DNA of 64,000 bases from Chloracidobacterium sp. (GCA_016711345.1 JADJTD010000001.1:3970001-4034000), one strand, 5' to 3'. Shown: positions 25,958 to 36,688, counted from the stretch's first letter. Made by a program: numbers and translations. Notes: a model not told the origin generated them from the letters alone.

Positions 25958-27082
25958 TTACGTCTCTAAGCGAAAAAACTCTGCTACTGCCTCAGCAACG
26001 TATTCTTGTTGTTCGATCCGCAACTCAGGATATATCGGCAGCGCCAGCGTTTCACGCGCAGCCTTTTCGGATTCAGGCATGTCTCCCTCGGAATAACCTA
26101 GATACGCAAAACACTCCTGCAAATGCAGCGGAACCGGATAGTAAATATCGGTTCCGATTCCCTTCTCAGTCAGGAATGCGCGAAGTTCATCACGTTTTTG
26201 CGGAACGCGGAGAACATATTGATTGTAGATATGTTTTGCGATTGTGCGTTCTATCGGCAGACCGACTTGCTCGGCAGTTCCAAGATCGGTAAACAATCTG
26301 CGATAGTTCTCCGCATTTGCTCGACGCTTGTCGGTCCATTCATCGAGATGAGGCAGCTTCACGCGCAGGACAGCACCTTGAAAGCCATCCAGCCGAGAAT
26401 TTAATCCGACATATTTGTGATAGTACTTTTCTTCGGAACCGTGAACACGCAGGGCAAGCAGTTTTTTTGCGAGAGCATCGTCGTTTGTAGTAACAAATCC
26501 GCCGTCACCCATTCCGCCAAGATTTTTGGACGGATAAAAGCTAAAGCAGCCAACCGCTCCCATCGCTCCGGCACGAGTTCCGTTTTCTTCCGCACCGATA
26601 GCCTGCGCTGCGTCCTCGACAAGCGGAATTCCGTGCCGCTCGCTGATAGCCTTCAGTCCGGCCATGTCTGAACACTGGCCATAAAGATGAACCGGCTCGA
26701 TCGCTTTGGTTCGCAGCGTTATCTTTGATTCGACCTTAGAGACATCGAGATTATATGTTTGCGGATCAATGTCAACAAATACTGGCGTTGCTCCAAGCCG
26801 CGTGATCGAGCTGACCGTTGCAAAAAAACTGTAGGGCGTTGTAATGACCTCGTCGCCGGGACCAATATCTAACGCCATAAATGCAAGCAAAATAGCGTCG
26901 CTTCCCGAGGCACAACCTATTGCATATTTAGTACCGCAATAGGCCGCGAGTTCTTTTTCCAGTTCTGCAACTTCCCCGCCGAGAATGAAGCCATTTGTAT
27001 CGAGAACACGCCCCAACGCGGCCTCAATTTCTGGACGAAGCGATTGATTTTGTTCTTTTAAGTCGAGCAAAGAAACCTGCAT
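25958..27082 (-). CDS. DegT/DnrJ/EryC1/StrS family sugar aminotransferase
   Basis: 374-residue PLP enzyme that aminates a nucleotide-linked keto-sugar. Visible features are GCASGSDAILLAF (cofactor phosphate region), PYSFFATVSSI, VEDAAQAIGAE (Asp contacting the PLP nitrogen) and FYPSKNLGGMGDGG with the Schiff-base Lys. Family identity is clear; the sugar substrate is not. It leads the three-gene glycan operon. Its promoter must lie in the 86 bp shared with divergent nth, a stretch largely filled by a near-perfect inverted repeat. Confidence 0.92.
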   Translation of the reverse strand: MQVSLLDLKEQNQSLRPEIEAALGRVLDTNGFILGGEVAELEKELAAYCGTKYAIGCASGSDAILLAFMALDIGPGDEVITTPYSFFATVSSITRLGATPVFVDIDPQTYNLDVSKVESKITLRTKAIEPVHLYGQCSDMAGLKAISERHGIPLVEDAAQAIGAEENGTRAGAMGAVGCFSFYPSKNLGGMGDGGFVTTNDDALAKKLLALRVHGSEEKYYHKYVGLNSRLDGFQGAVLRVKLPHLDEWTDKRRANAENYRRLFTDLGTAEQVGLPIERTIAKHIYNQYVLRVPQKRDELRAFLTEKGIGTDIYYPVPLHLQECFAYLGYSEGDMPESEKAARETLALPIYPELRIEQQEYVAEAVAEFFRLET

Positions 27083-27091
27083 TTTTTTTCA

Positions 27092-27153
27092 CCACAAAGG
27101 CACAAAGAGCACAAAGAAATAGTGATTTCTTTGTGTCCTTTGTGTCTTTGTGG
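27092..27153. repeat. Near-perfect inverted repeat of the CACAAAG type
   Basis: Arms of 29 bp (27092-27120 and 27125-27153), roughly 26 of 29 matching, of the form CCACAAAGGCACAAAG and its complement, with a 4-bp loop. It sits between the divergent degT and nth genes. When translated it gives a TTKAQRAQR-like peptide that inflates apparent N-termini, as would happen if nth were started upstream. Confidence 0.85.
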
Positions 27154-27168
27154 TTAAATCTTACCACA

Positions 27169-27834
27169 ATGATCACCGATAAAAAGGCTCGCGCTAACGA
27201 GATAATAAAACGGCTGAAAAAGGCTTATCCCGATGCACATTGCGCTTTGAATCACACATCGCCGTTCGAGCTGTTGATCGCGACGATTCTTTCAGCTCAG
27301 TGTACCGACGCTCGTGTAAATATCGTCACGGCCGATCTGTTTCGCAAGTATCGAAGCCCCGCAGATTATTTAAAGGTTCCACAGACCGAGCTCGAGAGAG
27401 ATATACATTCAACAGGTTTCTTTCGCAATAAGTCGAAGAATATTCAGGCAGCATGTGAACGGCTGATCAATCACTACAATGGTGAAGTGCCGAGAACGAT
27501 GGACGACCTTCTCTCGTTAGGCGGCGTCGCCCGCAAAACTGCGAATGTTGTTATGGGCAACGCATTCGGCATTGCATCGGGAGTCGTGGTTGACACTCAC
27601 GTCTCGCGTATCTCGCAGCTTTTGGGACTCACAAAAAATAAAACTCCTGAAAAGATCGAGAACGATCTCCAACAACTAATCCCCAAAAAACATTGGGTGA
27701 TGTTTCCGCATTGGATGATCCATCACGGACGACAAGTTTGCATCGCCCGTCGCCCGAAATGCGGCGAGTGTGTCCTCAATGATATCTGTCCCAAAATCGG
27801 GTTGAGCATAACTAAAAAACCTTTAGGAGCTTAA
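27169..27834 (+). CDS. nth: Endonuclease III (DNA glycosylase/AP lyase)
   Basis: Excises oxidised pyrimidines and nicks abasic sites. 221 residues. The helix-hairpin-helix LLSLGGVARKTANVV carries the catalytic Lys (K123), VDTHV carries the catalytic Asp (D142), and the C-terminal iron-sulfur loop has C191-X6-C198-X2-C201-X5-C207. I start at the ATG at 27169. A frame opening at 26995 would add 58 residues that come from the opposite-strand degT gene and the CACAAAG repeat, so it is rejected. Confidence 0.95.
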   Translation: MITDKKARANEIIKRLKKAYPDAHCALNHTSPFELLIATILSAQCTDARVNIVTADLFRKYRSPADYLKVPQTELERDIHSTGFFRNKSKNIQAACERLINHYNGEVPRTMDDLLSLGGVARKTANVVMGNAFGIASGVVVDTHVSRISQLLGLTKNKTPEKIENDLQQLIPKKHWVMFPHWMIHHGRQVCIARRPKCGECVLNDICPKIGLSITKKPLGA

Positions 27835-27853
27835 AATCAAAACTCCTCTCTTT

Positions 27854-27913
27854 CTCTGCGTCCTTTGTGGCTCTGGGGAGAAAATTTCCCGCAAGGTCGC
27901 AAAGAACGCAGAG
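27854..27913. repeat. Inverted repeat with CTCTGCGT / ACGCAGAG arms
   Basis: CTCTGCGTCCTTTGTGG at 27854-27870 pairs imperfectly with CGCAAAGAACGCAGAG at 27898-27913. It lies between the convergent nth and M28 peptidase genes and ends in TTTTTT, so it may also stop transcription. Confidence 0.65.
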
Positions 27914-27928
27914 TTTTTTAAAACAGTA

Positions 27929-29626
27929 CTACTTCGTTACGCTTGGTGACGGCGACATAACCGGCGTTGCTGACGGAGAAGGCGTCGTAAGAGCCGGCAT
28001 CTCACCCGCTTTGAAACGAGGCAGCATCTCATCACGCATCGCCAGCGTATAGACTGCGGCGGCAAATATGATCGCCGACGATTTTGCATCACTCTCGATT
28101 ATGCGTTCATAAGTGTCGAGGTTAGTGTGCCATGTCACGCCGAAGTATTCGATCGGGTCCTGCGTAGTACCGATTCCCGGCAGTCCTGCGTTGTTGAACG
28201 ACGTGCTGTCCGTCCCGCCCAATCCCCTGCTTTTGATACTCACAACACCCGCAAAACCGAGATCTGAAAATGGAGCAAGAGCTTCGCGAAGTACCGTAGC
28301 AGCCTCAGGTGGGCCAAAGATGCTAAGGCCTCGAGCTCGCCCTGTGCCGGAGTCAATATTGAAGTATCCATTGAATTTGTTAAATTCAGGGGTCGGATTT
28401 TCCACCGAACCAAAGTGCCGCTTGACGTAAGCCTGCGAACCGATCAGGCCTTGTTCTTCGCCGCCCCAGCAGGCAACACGGATCGTGCGTCGCGGTTTTA
28501 CGCCTATCGCTTTTAAGATACGCGCCGCTTCCATCATAGTCGCGCAGCCGATAGCGTTGTCAGTTGCTCCCGTTGCGGAGTGCCATGAATCAAGATGTCC
28601 GCCGAGCATGACGACCTCGTCTTTTTTGTCCGATCCATTGATCTCACCGATGACGTTATAGCTTGTCACACCGTCAGGCACTATACGGCTGCGGAGATCG
28701 AATTCAAGCTTTACCTTGGTCTTATTGGCAAGCAAACGATAGATTCTGCCGAAATCCTCGTTACGCATCACGACGGTGGGAACCACTTTTGTAATATCGA
28801 AAGTCTGGTTGTTAAAAGCTCGTACGGCTCCGCGATCAAGCTGTGATTGGTTAATGCGGACCGCGACGTTGTTTTCGAGAAGAAATCTGTCTAGCTGTTC
28901 GCTCACTTGCTCGCCCTTCAAAGCGTTCGGCCTCGGCGTAGGCTGAGCATTATTTCCACCGCCGGGAAAAGGTCCGGGACCGCATTCACCGGGTTTTTTA
29001 GTCGGGTCCATTCGACATCTCATCGTTTCTTCGGAAATGCGCTTAGGTGTCGGTTCTTTTGACTGGTCTATAAACGTGGGTTTGCCGACAAGGACGATCT
29101 TGCCGTTCACGTCAGCTTTTACGCTATCAAAATACGCAGTCAATTCTGCCTGCGTCGGCATTTGAATAACCTGAGGATTTTCTGCCGACGGAAATGTCGG
29201 AATAACAAGACTGACACCGTCCGCAACTACAACGCCTTTTGTCGAAGGCGTCCATGCCAGAACTTCGTATACGAGTGTATCCTGCACCGGGGAGATCATT
29301 AGGCCTGTATTACGCTCATTGACCCAGCCCGGATGTCCGAACTCAAACGGCTCAAGAGCAGCGTTATCAAATCCCCACGACAGCATTTCACGCATCGCCC
29401 ATTTTGCGGCGTTGGTGTAATTTGGGCTGCCCGTTAGCCGCGGCCCGTAAACGTCGCTGAAATAATGAAGCGTGTTCATTATCCTTGAGTTTTCATTCGC
29501 TTCCTTGCGAATAGCCGCATATATGTCGGCTTGGGACTTGTCCTGCGCAAATAAATTCAGCGGCAGGATAAATGATTGAAGTAGTAAAACAATAACTGCG
29601 TAATGAATGAGTGTCCTGATTTTCAT
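27929..29626 (-). CDS. Secreted M28-family zinc aminopeptidase/carboxypeptidase
   Basis: 565 residues with a signal peptide (about 1-27, ending LFAQ). A PA-like insert (about 100-300) precedes the M28 catalytic domain. The zinc ligands and catalytic residues can be followed: GGHLDSW, TGATDNAIG, GGEEQGL, FNIDSGTG and the late TWHTNLDTYE. This is the architecture of secreted M28 peptidases related to glutamate carboxypeptidase/Q-type enzymes. A Ser/Pro/Thr-rich tail follows residue 545. It is monocistronic, with no operon partner nearby. Exact peptide substrate unknown. Confidence 0.9.
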   Translation of the reverse strand: MKIRTLIHYAVIVLLLQSFILPLNLFAQDKSQADIYAAIRKEANENSRIMNTLHYFSDVYGPRLTGSPNYTNAAKWAMREMLSWGFDNAALEPFEFGHPGWVNERNTGLMISPVQDTLVYEVLAWTPSTKGVVVADGVSLVIPTFPSAENPQVIQMPTQAELTAYFDSVKADVNGKIVLVGKPTFIDQSKEPTPKRISEETMRCRMDPTKKPGECGPGPFPGGGNNAQPTPRPNALKGEQVSEQLDRFLLENNVAVRINQSQLDRGAVRAFNNQTFDITKVVPTVVMRNEDFGRIYRLLANKTKVKLEFDLRSRIVPDGVTSYNVIGEINGSDKKDEVVMLGGHLDSWHSATGATDNAIGCATMMEAARILKAIGVKPRRTIRVACWGGEEQGLIGSQAYVKRHFGSVENPTPEFNKFNGYFNIDSGTGRARGLSIFGPPEAATVLREALAPFSDLGFAGVVSIKSRGLGGTDSTSFNNAGLPGIGTTQDPIEYFGVTWHTNLDTYERIIESDAKSSAIIFAAAVYTLAMRDEMLPRFKAGEMPALTTPSPSATPVMSPSPSVTK

Positions 29627-30049
29627 AATATTTGTTCAAATAATACAGTAGATCGGCCAATAAAGTTTCACCAAGTGTCGCGTTTCAATATTGCTTATCA
29701 GTGGAACGTCAAATTCGCCGACACTCTGCAACTCATTGCTGCACAATGCTTTATCTCATTTTCAGTCGTCCACCATTCCACACCGTTCCAGCCCCGTTCG
29801 ACTCTTTATTGGAACGCAGAACTTGTTTATTTTCAACAGTTACAGTCATTTTTCCAGCATATTCCACCACTTTTGAAAAAATGATAAGACGTTGTCTTAC
29901 ACTCAGGCCGCGAACCTTTTTAGACACAAGAGTGCCAAAAAGAGCGTTTCATAGATGCAAGATCATATCATATTCTGCATTCAAAGGCAAGATCTTTTTT
30001 TAGGCCGTGAGCCATAAGCGGACATTCCTCTTGAGCGTTGGCTAAAACA
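29627..30049. other. Gene-free region upstream of the M28 peptidase
   Basis: No credible coding frame; short open frames here have unusual composition. In minus sense it carries AACTGTTGAAAATAAAC followed by GCGTTCCA and TGGAACGGTGTGGAA words (about 29855-29760). These resemble the block at 17648-17705 ahead of the 1058-residue gene, so it may be a shared regulatory segment. Confidence 0.45.
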
Positions 30050-30083
30050 AAGCGGCTGTCCTGAAAATTCATGACAGCCGCTT
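30050..30083 (-). terminator. Intrinsic terminator for the four-cohesin gene
   Basis: Eleven-base perfect stem AAGCGGCTGTC / GACAGCCGCTT with a 12-nt loop. In minus sense the hairpin is followed by TTTGTTTT. It lies about 50 bp after the stop. Confidence 0.8.
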
Positions 30084-30130
30084 TTCTTAATTCACTCAGC
30101 TAAGAATAACCAAGCAATTTTTCTGATTCA

Positions 30131-33100
30131 CTATTCCTGCGGATTAGCGATGAAGTCAACATCTGAGACATTGTCAAAGAGGCTGAGTACCTGGCTAGGC
30201 GTCGAGAATGTGTAACGCTGTGAGTTCACCGTTACAACATAAGTTTCGCCTACCGCGAGGCCTTCGATCGAGAAGTATCCGAATGAACCTGTTGACGTGA
30301 TACGCGGCTCTGCGAGCGAGTTGCCTGTAATAACGACCTTCGCATTGCGTATGCCGGCACCGTCAGCGGTCATCACTCGTCCTGAAACAGAAGCATTAGC
30401 TGCTGCTGTGGATGTCAGGAATTCGATACCCCAACCGCCGTTCACACAACCTGTGATGTTAGCAGGTGAGACGAACAACCCGGCATCGTCACGCATGTAC
30501 AGGCTCCAGACACCGTTAGCATTGGTAAATCTGAAGTTACCATTCAACGTCTGAGTGTCCGTTCCGCCTACAGTGCTGCCCGGTTCGTTATACGGCCCGG
30601 CAGGTGCAGGTGCTGCGAAGTTCGGCTGTCCAGCCTCCCAGCTTGTTGGTTCGAATACTCCGGTCGTCAGGGCTCCCGAATTTGGCAGTACCTGACCGGC
30701 AGCGTCTGAGAACGTCAAAGTAACAGGGTTAACCAATTCCAGATTGCCTCCGGCATCAGCCTGCAGGATCATCTGTCGTCCCGTCGGGCCGACAAGCAGG
30801 AAGTCCATGTGATCCGGTATCTGATGTGCCACATCATAAAGCGATACACGAAGTGCTCCGATCTGTACCGGTCCGCCCGCAACCGTAATGGTTGACGGAT
30901 ACGGTGAAGCCGGCGAACCAAGCGTTGTGCAAATGGCTCCGGCTGCACGGAATGCGTTTGCCGTGTCGTTAATGCTTAGAACAGCCGCACTAGGCGTTCC
31001 GACATTTGCACCGGTCAATGTGAGATTGACGGTTTGTGTCGGTTCGACCAGAGTATCGCCACATATCACTACGTTGACACCCTGAGTTGTTTCGCCTGGA
31101 GCGAAGGTCACTGACTGCGAAACGCTGATGTAATCAACACCTGATGTACATGCAGCACCGCCCGTTGCTGTGCCGTTCGACGTAGCAAAGTTCACTACGG
31201 TCGTACCGGCCAGATTACCCGTACGGTTTATCGCAATAAGCGCCGTCTGCGATTCGTCTTCGACATACGTCGTCGAGCTAAATGCGACCACAGGAGTTCC
31301 GCCAGGCGTAGAGGTCGCGGTGGCAGTGGCTGTAGCAGTCGCCGTGTTTGTTGCCGTCGCAGTATTCGTCGGAGTACCTGTTCCCGTCGTGGTGCTTGTC
31401 GGCGTACTCGTTGCCGTGTTCGTAGCCGTCGATGTCGGTGTATTCGTCGGTGTGTTTGTTGGAGTAAACGTTGGTGTAAAGGTCGGTGTTCCCGTGCCTC
31501 CGCTTACCGTAACACTGCCATTCGTCGTCGCTGCCGGTGGATCACCTTCGTTCCAGACAAATCCAGGATGGAATGTCGGTGTCGGGCTGGTGTAATCCTC
31601 AAACACAAGCGTTGTCGATTGTCCCGCAGTGCCGACAATGTTGAACCTCAGGTTCAACAATGTACCGGAACCGGTGAGGCTCGCTGCCTGGAATGCCGAG
31701 ATGATAAAGTGTCCCGGATTCGAGGTATTTGGCGTGATCGACATCGCACTGCTCAGCGTTCCGACCTGATCGAAACAGGCATTAGCTGTACAGGCAGTTC
31801 CACCGGCAGGCTGAAGTATCGCCGGATTGAACGTCACCTGCATATCGTAGGAAATAATTCCTCTGCCCGTTGTATCACCTGCCGTAATAGGCACCACGAT
31901 CAAACTACCTGTTGCTCCACTTACGTTCGGCAAGCTGACAGTCACCGGATTTACCGAAGGTGTCGATGTAGCAGTTGCCGTCGCAGTATTCGTTGCCGTA
32001 GCTGTTGACGTCGGTGTAAATGTGGCGGTCGACGTTGGCGTCGGAGTGTTAGTCCGAGTCGGCGTAAACGTCGGTGTAAATGTCGCCGTAGCTGTTGCCG
32101 TCGGTGTAAATGTTGCCGTGGCAGTCGCCGATGGCGTATTTGTCGAGGTCGCAGTATTTGTCGGTGTAAATGTTGCCGTGGCAGATGCCGTTGGCGTATT
32201 AGTTGATGTCGCCGTAAACACAGGGGTGTTTGTTGGCGTATTTGTAGCCGTATTTGTCGCCGTCGGTGTTGGCGTAAACGTGGCGGTCGAAGTTGACGTA
32301 GCTGTGTTTGTCGGCGTCGGTGTAAACGTTGCCGTATTTGCCGGCGTCGCTGTGTTCGTTGCCGTAGCCGTTTCTGTAGGTGTAGCTGTTCCGGCCGGTA
32401 TGGTTACACTACCGTTCGTTGTTGATGCAGCCGGATCGCCTTCATTGAACATAAAGCCAGGATGGAAGCCGCCCGTTGGGTTCGTGTAATCCTCAAACGC
32501 CAAGTTTGTAGACTGTCCCGGTGTTCCGATCACATTAAACCTTAGATTTATCAGTGTTCCGGACCCTATCAATGCTCCTCCCTGGAATGCAGAGATAATA
32601 AGGTGTCCCGGATTCGATGCGTTCGGTGTGATCGACATCGCAGAACTTAGTGTTCCGGCCACATCCGTTGGCGGTGAGGCTGGCGTCACAACTGTCGGGT
32701 CAAAGGAGATTTGCGTGTCATAAGAGATCACTCCCAAACCTGTCAGGTCTCCGACCGTTATCGGGATGATCACCACACCTGGTGTCGCAATTACGTTCGG
32801 CAACGACACCAATACTCCACTCGGAGTTCCTGCGGGCGTCGCGGTAAACGTTGCTGTTGCCGTGCTCGTCGCGGTGTTGGTTGCCGTATTTGCCGGAGTG
32901 TTAGTCGGCGTGTTAGTTGACGTAGCCGTTTCTGTCGGCGTGTTAGTTGACGTAGCCGTTTCTGTCGGCGTATTCGTCGAAGTCGCCGTAAACACAGGTG
33001 TGTTAGTTGGCGTATTGGTCGCCGTTGAAGTTGCAGTCGCCGTTTCTGTCGGCGTCGGCGTAAACGTTGCTGTGTTAGCCGCTGTCGGCGTATTTGTTGC

Positions 33101-34625
33101 GGTATTTGTCGGGGTCGCTCCGCCCGGAATTGTTACGCTTCCGTTTGTCAAAGCGGCCTGCGGATCGCCTTCATTAAACATGAATCCTGGATGGAAGCCG
33201 CCAGTCGGATTCGTGTAATCCTCAAATACAAGAGAGGTCGACTGTCCCGGAGTTCCAATTACATTAAATCGAAGATTGATGAGCGTTCCCGAGCCTATCA
33301 ATGACGCTCCTTGGAATGCAGAAACGATCAGGTGTCCGGCATTGGCCGAGTTCGGAGTTATCGACATTGCACTGCTCAGCGTTCCGACGGTATCCGTGGG
33401 CGGTGAGGCCGGCGTCATAACTGTCGGGTCAAACGAGATTTGCATGTCATACGAGATAACTCCCAACCCTGTCAGATCTCCAACAGTTATAGGAATAATA
33501 ACGAGGCCGGGCGTTGCACTTATGTTTGGCAACGACACTGGCACTCCGCTAGGCGTACCCGCTGCTGTTGGAGTAGCCGTGCTAGTCGCTGTATTGGTTG
33601 CCGTATTTGCCGGCGTATTAGTCGGCGTGTTCGTTGACGTTGCCGTAAACACAGGAGTGTTTGTTGGCGTGTTAGTTGATGTTGCCGTAAATACAGGAGT
33701 GTTTGTTGGCGTATTCGTCGCTGTGTTCGAAGGCGTATTCGTAGCCGTATTTGAAGGTGTAAATGTCGCAGTCGAAGTAGGCGTTGCTGTCGATGTCGAT
33801 GTCGCTGTCGGCGTGTCCGTCGGCGTCGGTGTAAACGTTGCCGTGTTAGCCGCTGTCGGAGTATTTGTCGCCGTATTTGTTGGAGTCGAGCCGCCAGGTA
33901 TAGTCACGCTTCCGCTTGAAGGCACTGCGACCGGATCGCCTTCGTTGAACATAAACCCGGGATGGAATCCGCCGGACGGATTAGTATAGTCATTGAAAAC
34001 AAGATTGCTCGATTGTCCCGGCGTACCCACAACATTGAAGTTGAGGATAAGCAGTGTTCCCGGAACCAATCACCGAAGCTCCCTGAAATGCCGAGATGAT
34101 AATGTGTCCCGCATTCGACGTGTTCGGCGTTATAGACATTGAAGAGCTGAGTGTTCCCGTCGTTGTGACAGGTGCAACAGCAGGCGTCAAAACCGCAGGG
34201 TTGAAATCCATCTGGAGGTCATATGAGATAACTCCTAATCCTGTCACATCACCCACTGTGATCGGAATAGAGATCGGCCCCGGTGTCGCGTTAATAACCG
34301 GAAGCGATACCGCTACAGTATTACCCGCGAGAGCCGATCCGGCAGAGCGAGTGGTAATCGTAATTGTATTCGCAGGTATCGCAGATTGTGCACCGGAAAA
34401 AATCGGTGCGACACTACTCTGCAATCCGAAAAACTGTGCTGTCGAGTCTAAAAACCCTAGACGAGAACTGGCACCGTAAGCTGAAACACTTAGCAGCATT
34501 GCAAAAATAATAGCCAGAAGTCCAAAGTTTTTTGCAGGGGAAGATCCCTTTGAAAAAGAACTTTTCAGTGAATTTAATATGAATACAAAGGGTGTAACGA
34601 CACTCTTAACGGTAAACGACGACAT
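30131..34625 (-). CDS. Scaffoldin-like secreted protein with four cohesin-like modules (one frameshift)
   Basis: Read as one gene of about 1497 residues. The frame breaks at CCC 34059-34061: one base fewer restores GSGTLLILNF inside the first cohesin-like module. Order: signal peptide and LDSTAQFFGLQS motif; four tandem cohesin-like modules (about 34315-33905, 33556-33124, 32840-32400, 31955-31500), each with GxISYDxQ(I/M)xFxP, GTLSSxMSITPN, FQxAS and FNEGDP or WNEGDP; long Thr/Pro linkers between them; Calx-beta (EDESQTALIAI); P/Homo-B (DFLLVGPTGRQ, GVWSLYMRDD); closing carboxypeptidase-regulatory-like domain. No enzyme and no clear dockerin were seen. Without correction the region would be two pieces, 33990-34625 and 30131-34069. 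Sequence error or a real null allele are both possible. Confidence 0.82.
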
Positions 34626-34685
34626 AGATATCTCCTTAAGGAATGCTTTTTGATCTCTAGAGCAATTTAAAGAACAATGGTGATA

Positions 34686-34715
34686 ATTCTAATACGGAAC
34701 ACCCGATAAGGTCAA
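34686..34715 (-). promoter_or_regulatory. Sigma-70 promoter for the four-cohesin gene
   Basis: In minus sense, TTGACC (34715-34710) and TAGAAT (34691-34686) are 18 bp apart. AAGGAG lies six bases before the ATG at 34625. The leader would be about 55 nt. Confidence 0.6.
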
Positions 34716-34898
34716 CGGGATTTTGCTCATAAATCTACTTAAACCTTGTTTTTAGTAATAATAAAAAGCTTTTTAGTCTTAATTTTTAGTTAAATCCCTA
34801 AATCCGAAGCTATTCACCAAAAATCATTTCGATTAGATAACCTGAAACTCATACTTATTCACAACTAAATCTCTGATGTGAGGAGACAGTAAATGGAA

Positions 34899-34930
34899 AA
34901 ATGGCCGCGTCACATGAGACGTAGCCATTT
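34899..34930. terminator. Hairpin terminator after the 558-residue gene
   Basis: AAATGGC..CGTC / GACG..GCCATTT imperfect stem (34899-34930) with flanking A and T runs, 22 bp after the stop at 34953. It could work in either direction. Confidence 0.6.
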
Positions 34931-34952
34931 CCGATCGTAGAATGAAATTAGC

Positions 34953-36629
34953 TTAAGGCATTTTGACGTCCATCCGTGTTGAGGATGCAAAACCAGCTGG
35001 TTTGCCATCCTTGGTGGTCAGATTTACCTGCTTGTAGCCTTTTTCGTTTCCGAGTTGGTATACCTTTTGCAGATATTCTTCACGTTTTTCTTTTGTCAGA
35101 TTATCCCATGATGGCAGCATCAACCCGTAGAATGTGTCGCCGGCGATCTTCCCGCTCTTGATGTGCTCACCCAGAATCGAATCACCAAGATCAACAACTG
35201 CAACACCTGCCGTCGAAGCCTTCTCCTCGTCAATGGTGCTTGACCACACATATAGGCCTCCGGCAACAAGTATGAGCACAAAACCAACACCGAGCAGCCA
35301 TCGATTGACATTGCGAACATTGTCGATCAGATTGCCAACGAAAGACGATTCTCCCGCAGGCTTAGTTTCCGCTTTTGTTTGTTCCGGAGTATGTGTTTCA
35401 GGTTCGATCGCGTTGTCGATCTCATCGGCTGCGGGTTCCTCGTTGATAACCTCGTCGGTTAACCCATGCAAAAGTTCAACCAGGTCTAGCGATCGGCCTG
35501 CAGCATCTGAAACAGACGGATCGTTGAAATCGCCATACTTGATCTGAATGCTTTCCGCATCCATCTTTTGGCGTTCGCGAATGATCAGGCCGACGTAGGC
35601 ATTGCCGATGCGAATATTACTTTCGATAGCAGCGGCAATTACTGATGGCTCGTAAAATAGTTCGTTTATACTCTCTTTGAAGAGTCGCAGCCGACCGAAA
35701 AAGTCGCTTTCGATAAGCTGGTCAAAAAGCGTTGCTCCTTCGGCTTCGTTCGCAAGATCGTCAAAGCTCAAACCGGTCAACATGATCTTTGACTCGTCAT
35801 GTTCCGCGTCATACAGCGGCACACTCGACCAGTCGCTGTACAGCGTGTTGATATGGCTAAGTATTTCCTCGCGGCCAAAAAGGCATGCCCGTTTGTCCTG
35901 ACTGATCGGCCTTGAAAAGAGGCGCGTTATAACAAAATCAAACTTCGATCGCACCGTTTCCGAATAAGGAGCATTTCGATAAAATCGGGCGAGGGCCAGT
36001 ATCGCCTGTGAACTGAGTGCCGGACGTGAATTTTCGCAATATTGACGAATACTTGCAACCGATATATGACTATCACGTTCGATCAGTGCCAATCCCCACG
36101 CCTCTGTCTCCTGCATCAGAGCAAATTCAGCAGCCTTATGCTGTTCGGAATTTGAGTTTTCGGAAATGTTCAGGAAATTATTTAGAGCCTTCTTGGCATT
36201 AAAATCGTCGAAGGTCTTCGGGACGATCTTCATGTATTCGCGCTCGACGCCGGTCAAAATATGTTCGACCATCTGATGGCTCGAAACTTCAGCAACTGCA
36301 CGCTTCTTAAAAAACTCCTTGCCGTGCCGGATTCTTTTGGGTTTGGCATGCTTCGTTTTTGCCGCAGCCTGAAATTCCTCTGCGGTCTCCATGAGAACTA
36401 TCTCTGCTTCGGAGCCTATATCTGATTCGATATTTGAAAATTCGGAGTCCAACTCCGCTATCTCATCATCGAGCGCCGCAAATTCCGGCTGCCCGTCGTC
36501 CTTGTCAGGGACTTTTGCGGCTTCCGGAATACCTGTAGCGGCTTTTTTCTTTTGTGCGGCGTCGATTACCGTATTTTCAAGCAGGTTCTCTTCTTTCAGT
36601 TCGACAATAAGGTCTTCGAAGACATTCAT
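34953..36629 (-). CDS. Unknown single-pass membrane protein, acidic N-terminal half
   Basis: 558 residues, not recognised. Residues 1-90 are acidic and low complexity; about 90-390 form a soluble, mostly helical region containing EHILTGVEREYMKIVPKTF and an Ala-rich helical stretch (SSQAILALARFYRNAPYSE). A Glu/Pro/Thr-rich linker then leads to one transmembrane segment (NRWLLGVGFVLILVAGGLYVW, about 438-458), leaving a C-terminal domain of about 100 residues outside if the N-terminus is cytoplasmic. It follows a type IV pilin-like gene by 59 bp, so a role in pilus function, signalling or a secretion apparatus is possible but unproven. Confidence 0.6.
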   Translation of the reverse strand: MNVFEDLIVELKEENLLENTVIDAAQKKKAATGIPEAAKVPDKDDGQPEFAALDDEIAELDSEFSNIESDIGSEAEIVLMETAEEFQAAAKTKHAKPKRIRHGKEFFKKRAVAEVSSHQMVEHILTGVEREYMKIVPKTFDDFNAKKALNNFLNISENSNSEQHKAAEFALMQETEAWGLALIERDSHISVASIRQYCENSRPALSSQAILALARFYRNAPYSETVRSKFDFVITRLFSRPISQDKRACLFGREEILSHINTLYSDWSSVPLYDAEHDESKIMLTGLSFDDLANEAEGATLFDQLIESDFFGRLRLFKESINELFYEPSVIAAAIESNIRIGNAYVGLIIRERQKMDAESIQIKYGDFNDPSVSDAAGRSLDLVELLHGLTDEVINEEPAADEIDNAIEPETHTPEQTKAETKPAGESSFVGNLIDNVRNVNRWLLGVGFVLILVAGGLYVWSSTIDEEKASTAGVAVVDLGDSILGEHIKSGKIAGDTFYGLMLPSWDNLTKEKREEYLQKVYQLGNEKGYKQVNLTTKDGKPAGFASSTRMDVKMP

Positions 36630-36688
36630 GGTGGTTCACCTTTCCGGGGGATGGAAATTTAAGGAGGAGGATGGGTAGGGAAGAATTA

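Noticed and set aside
26995..27168. N-terminal extension of endonuclease III
   Set aside because: The added 58 codons come from antisense degT sequence and an inverted repeat; endonuclease III starts at the ATG at 27169.
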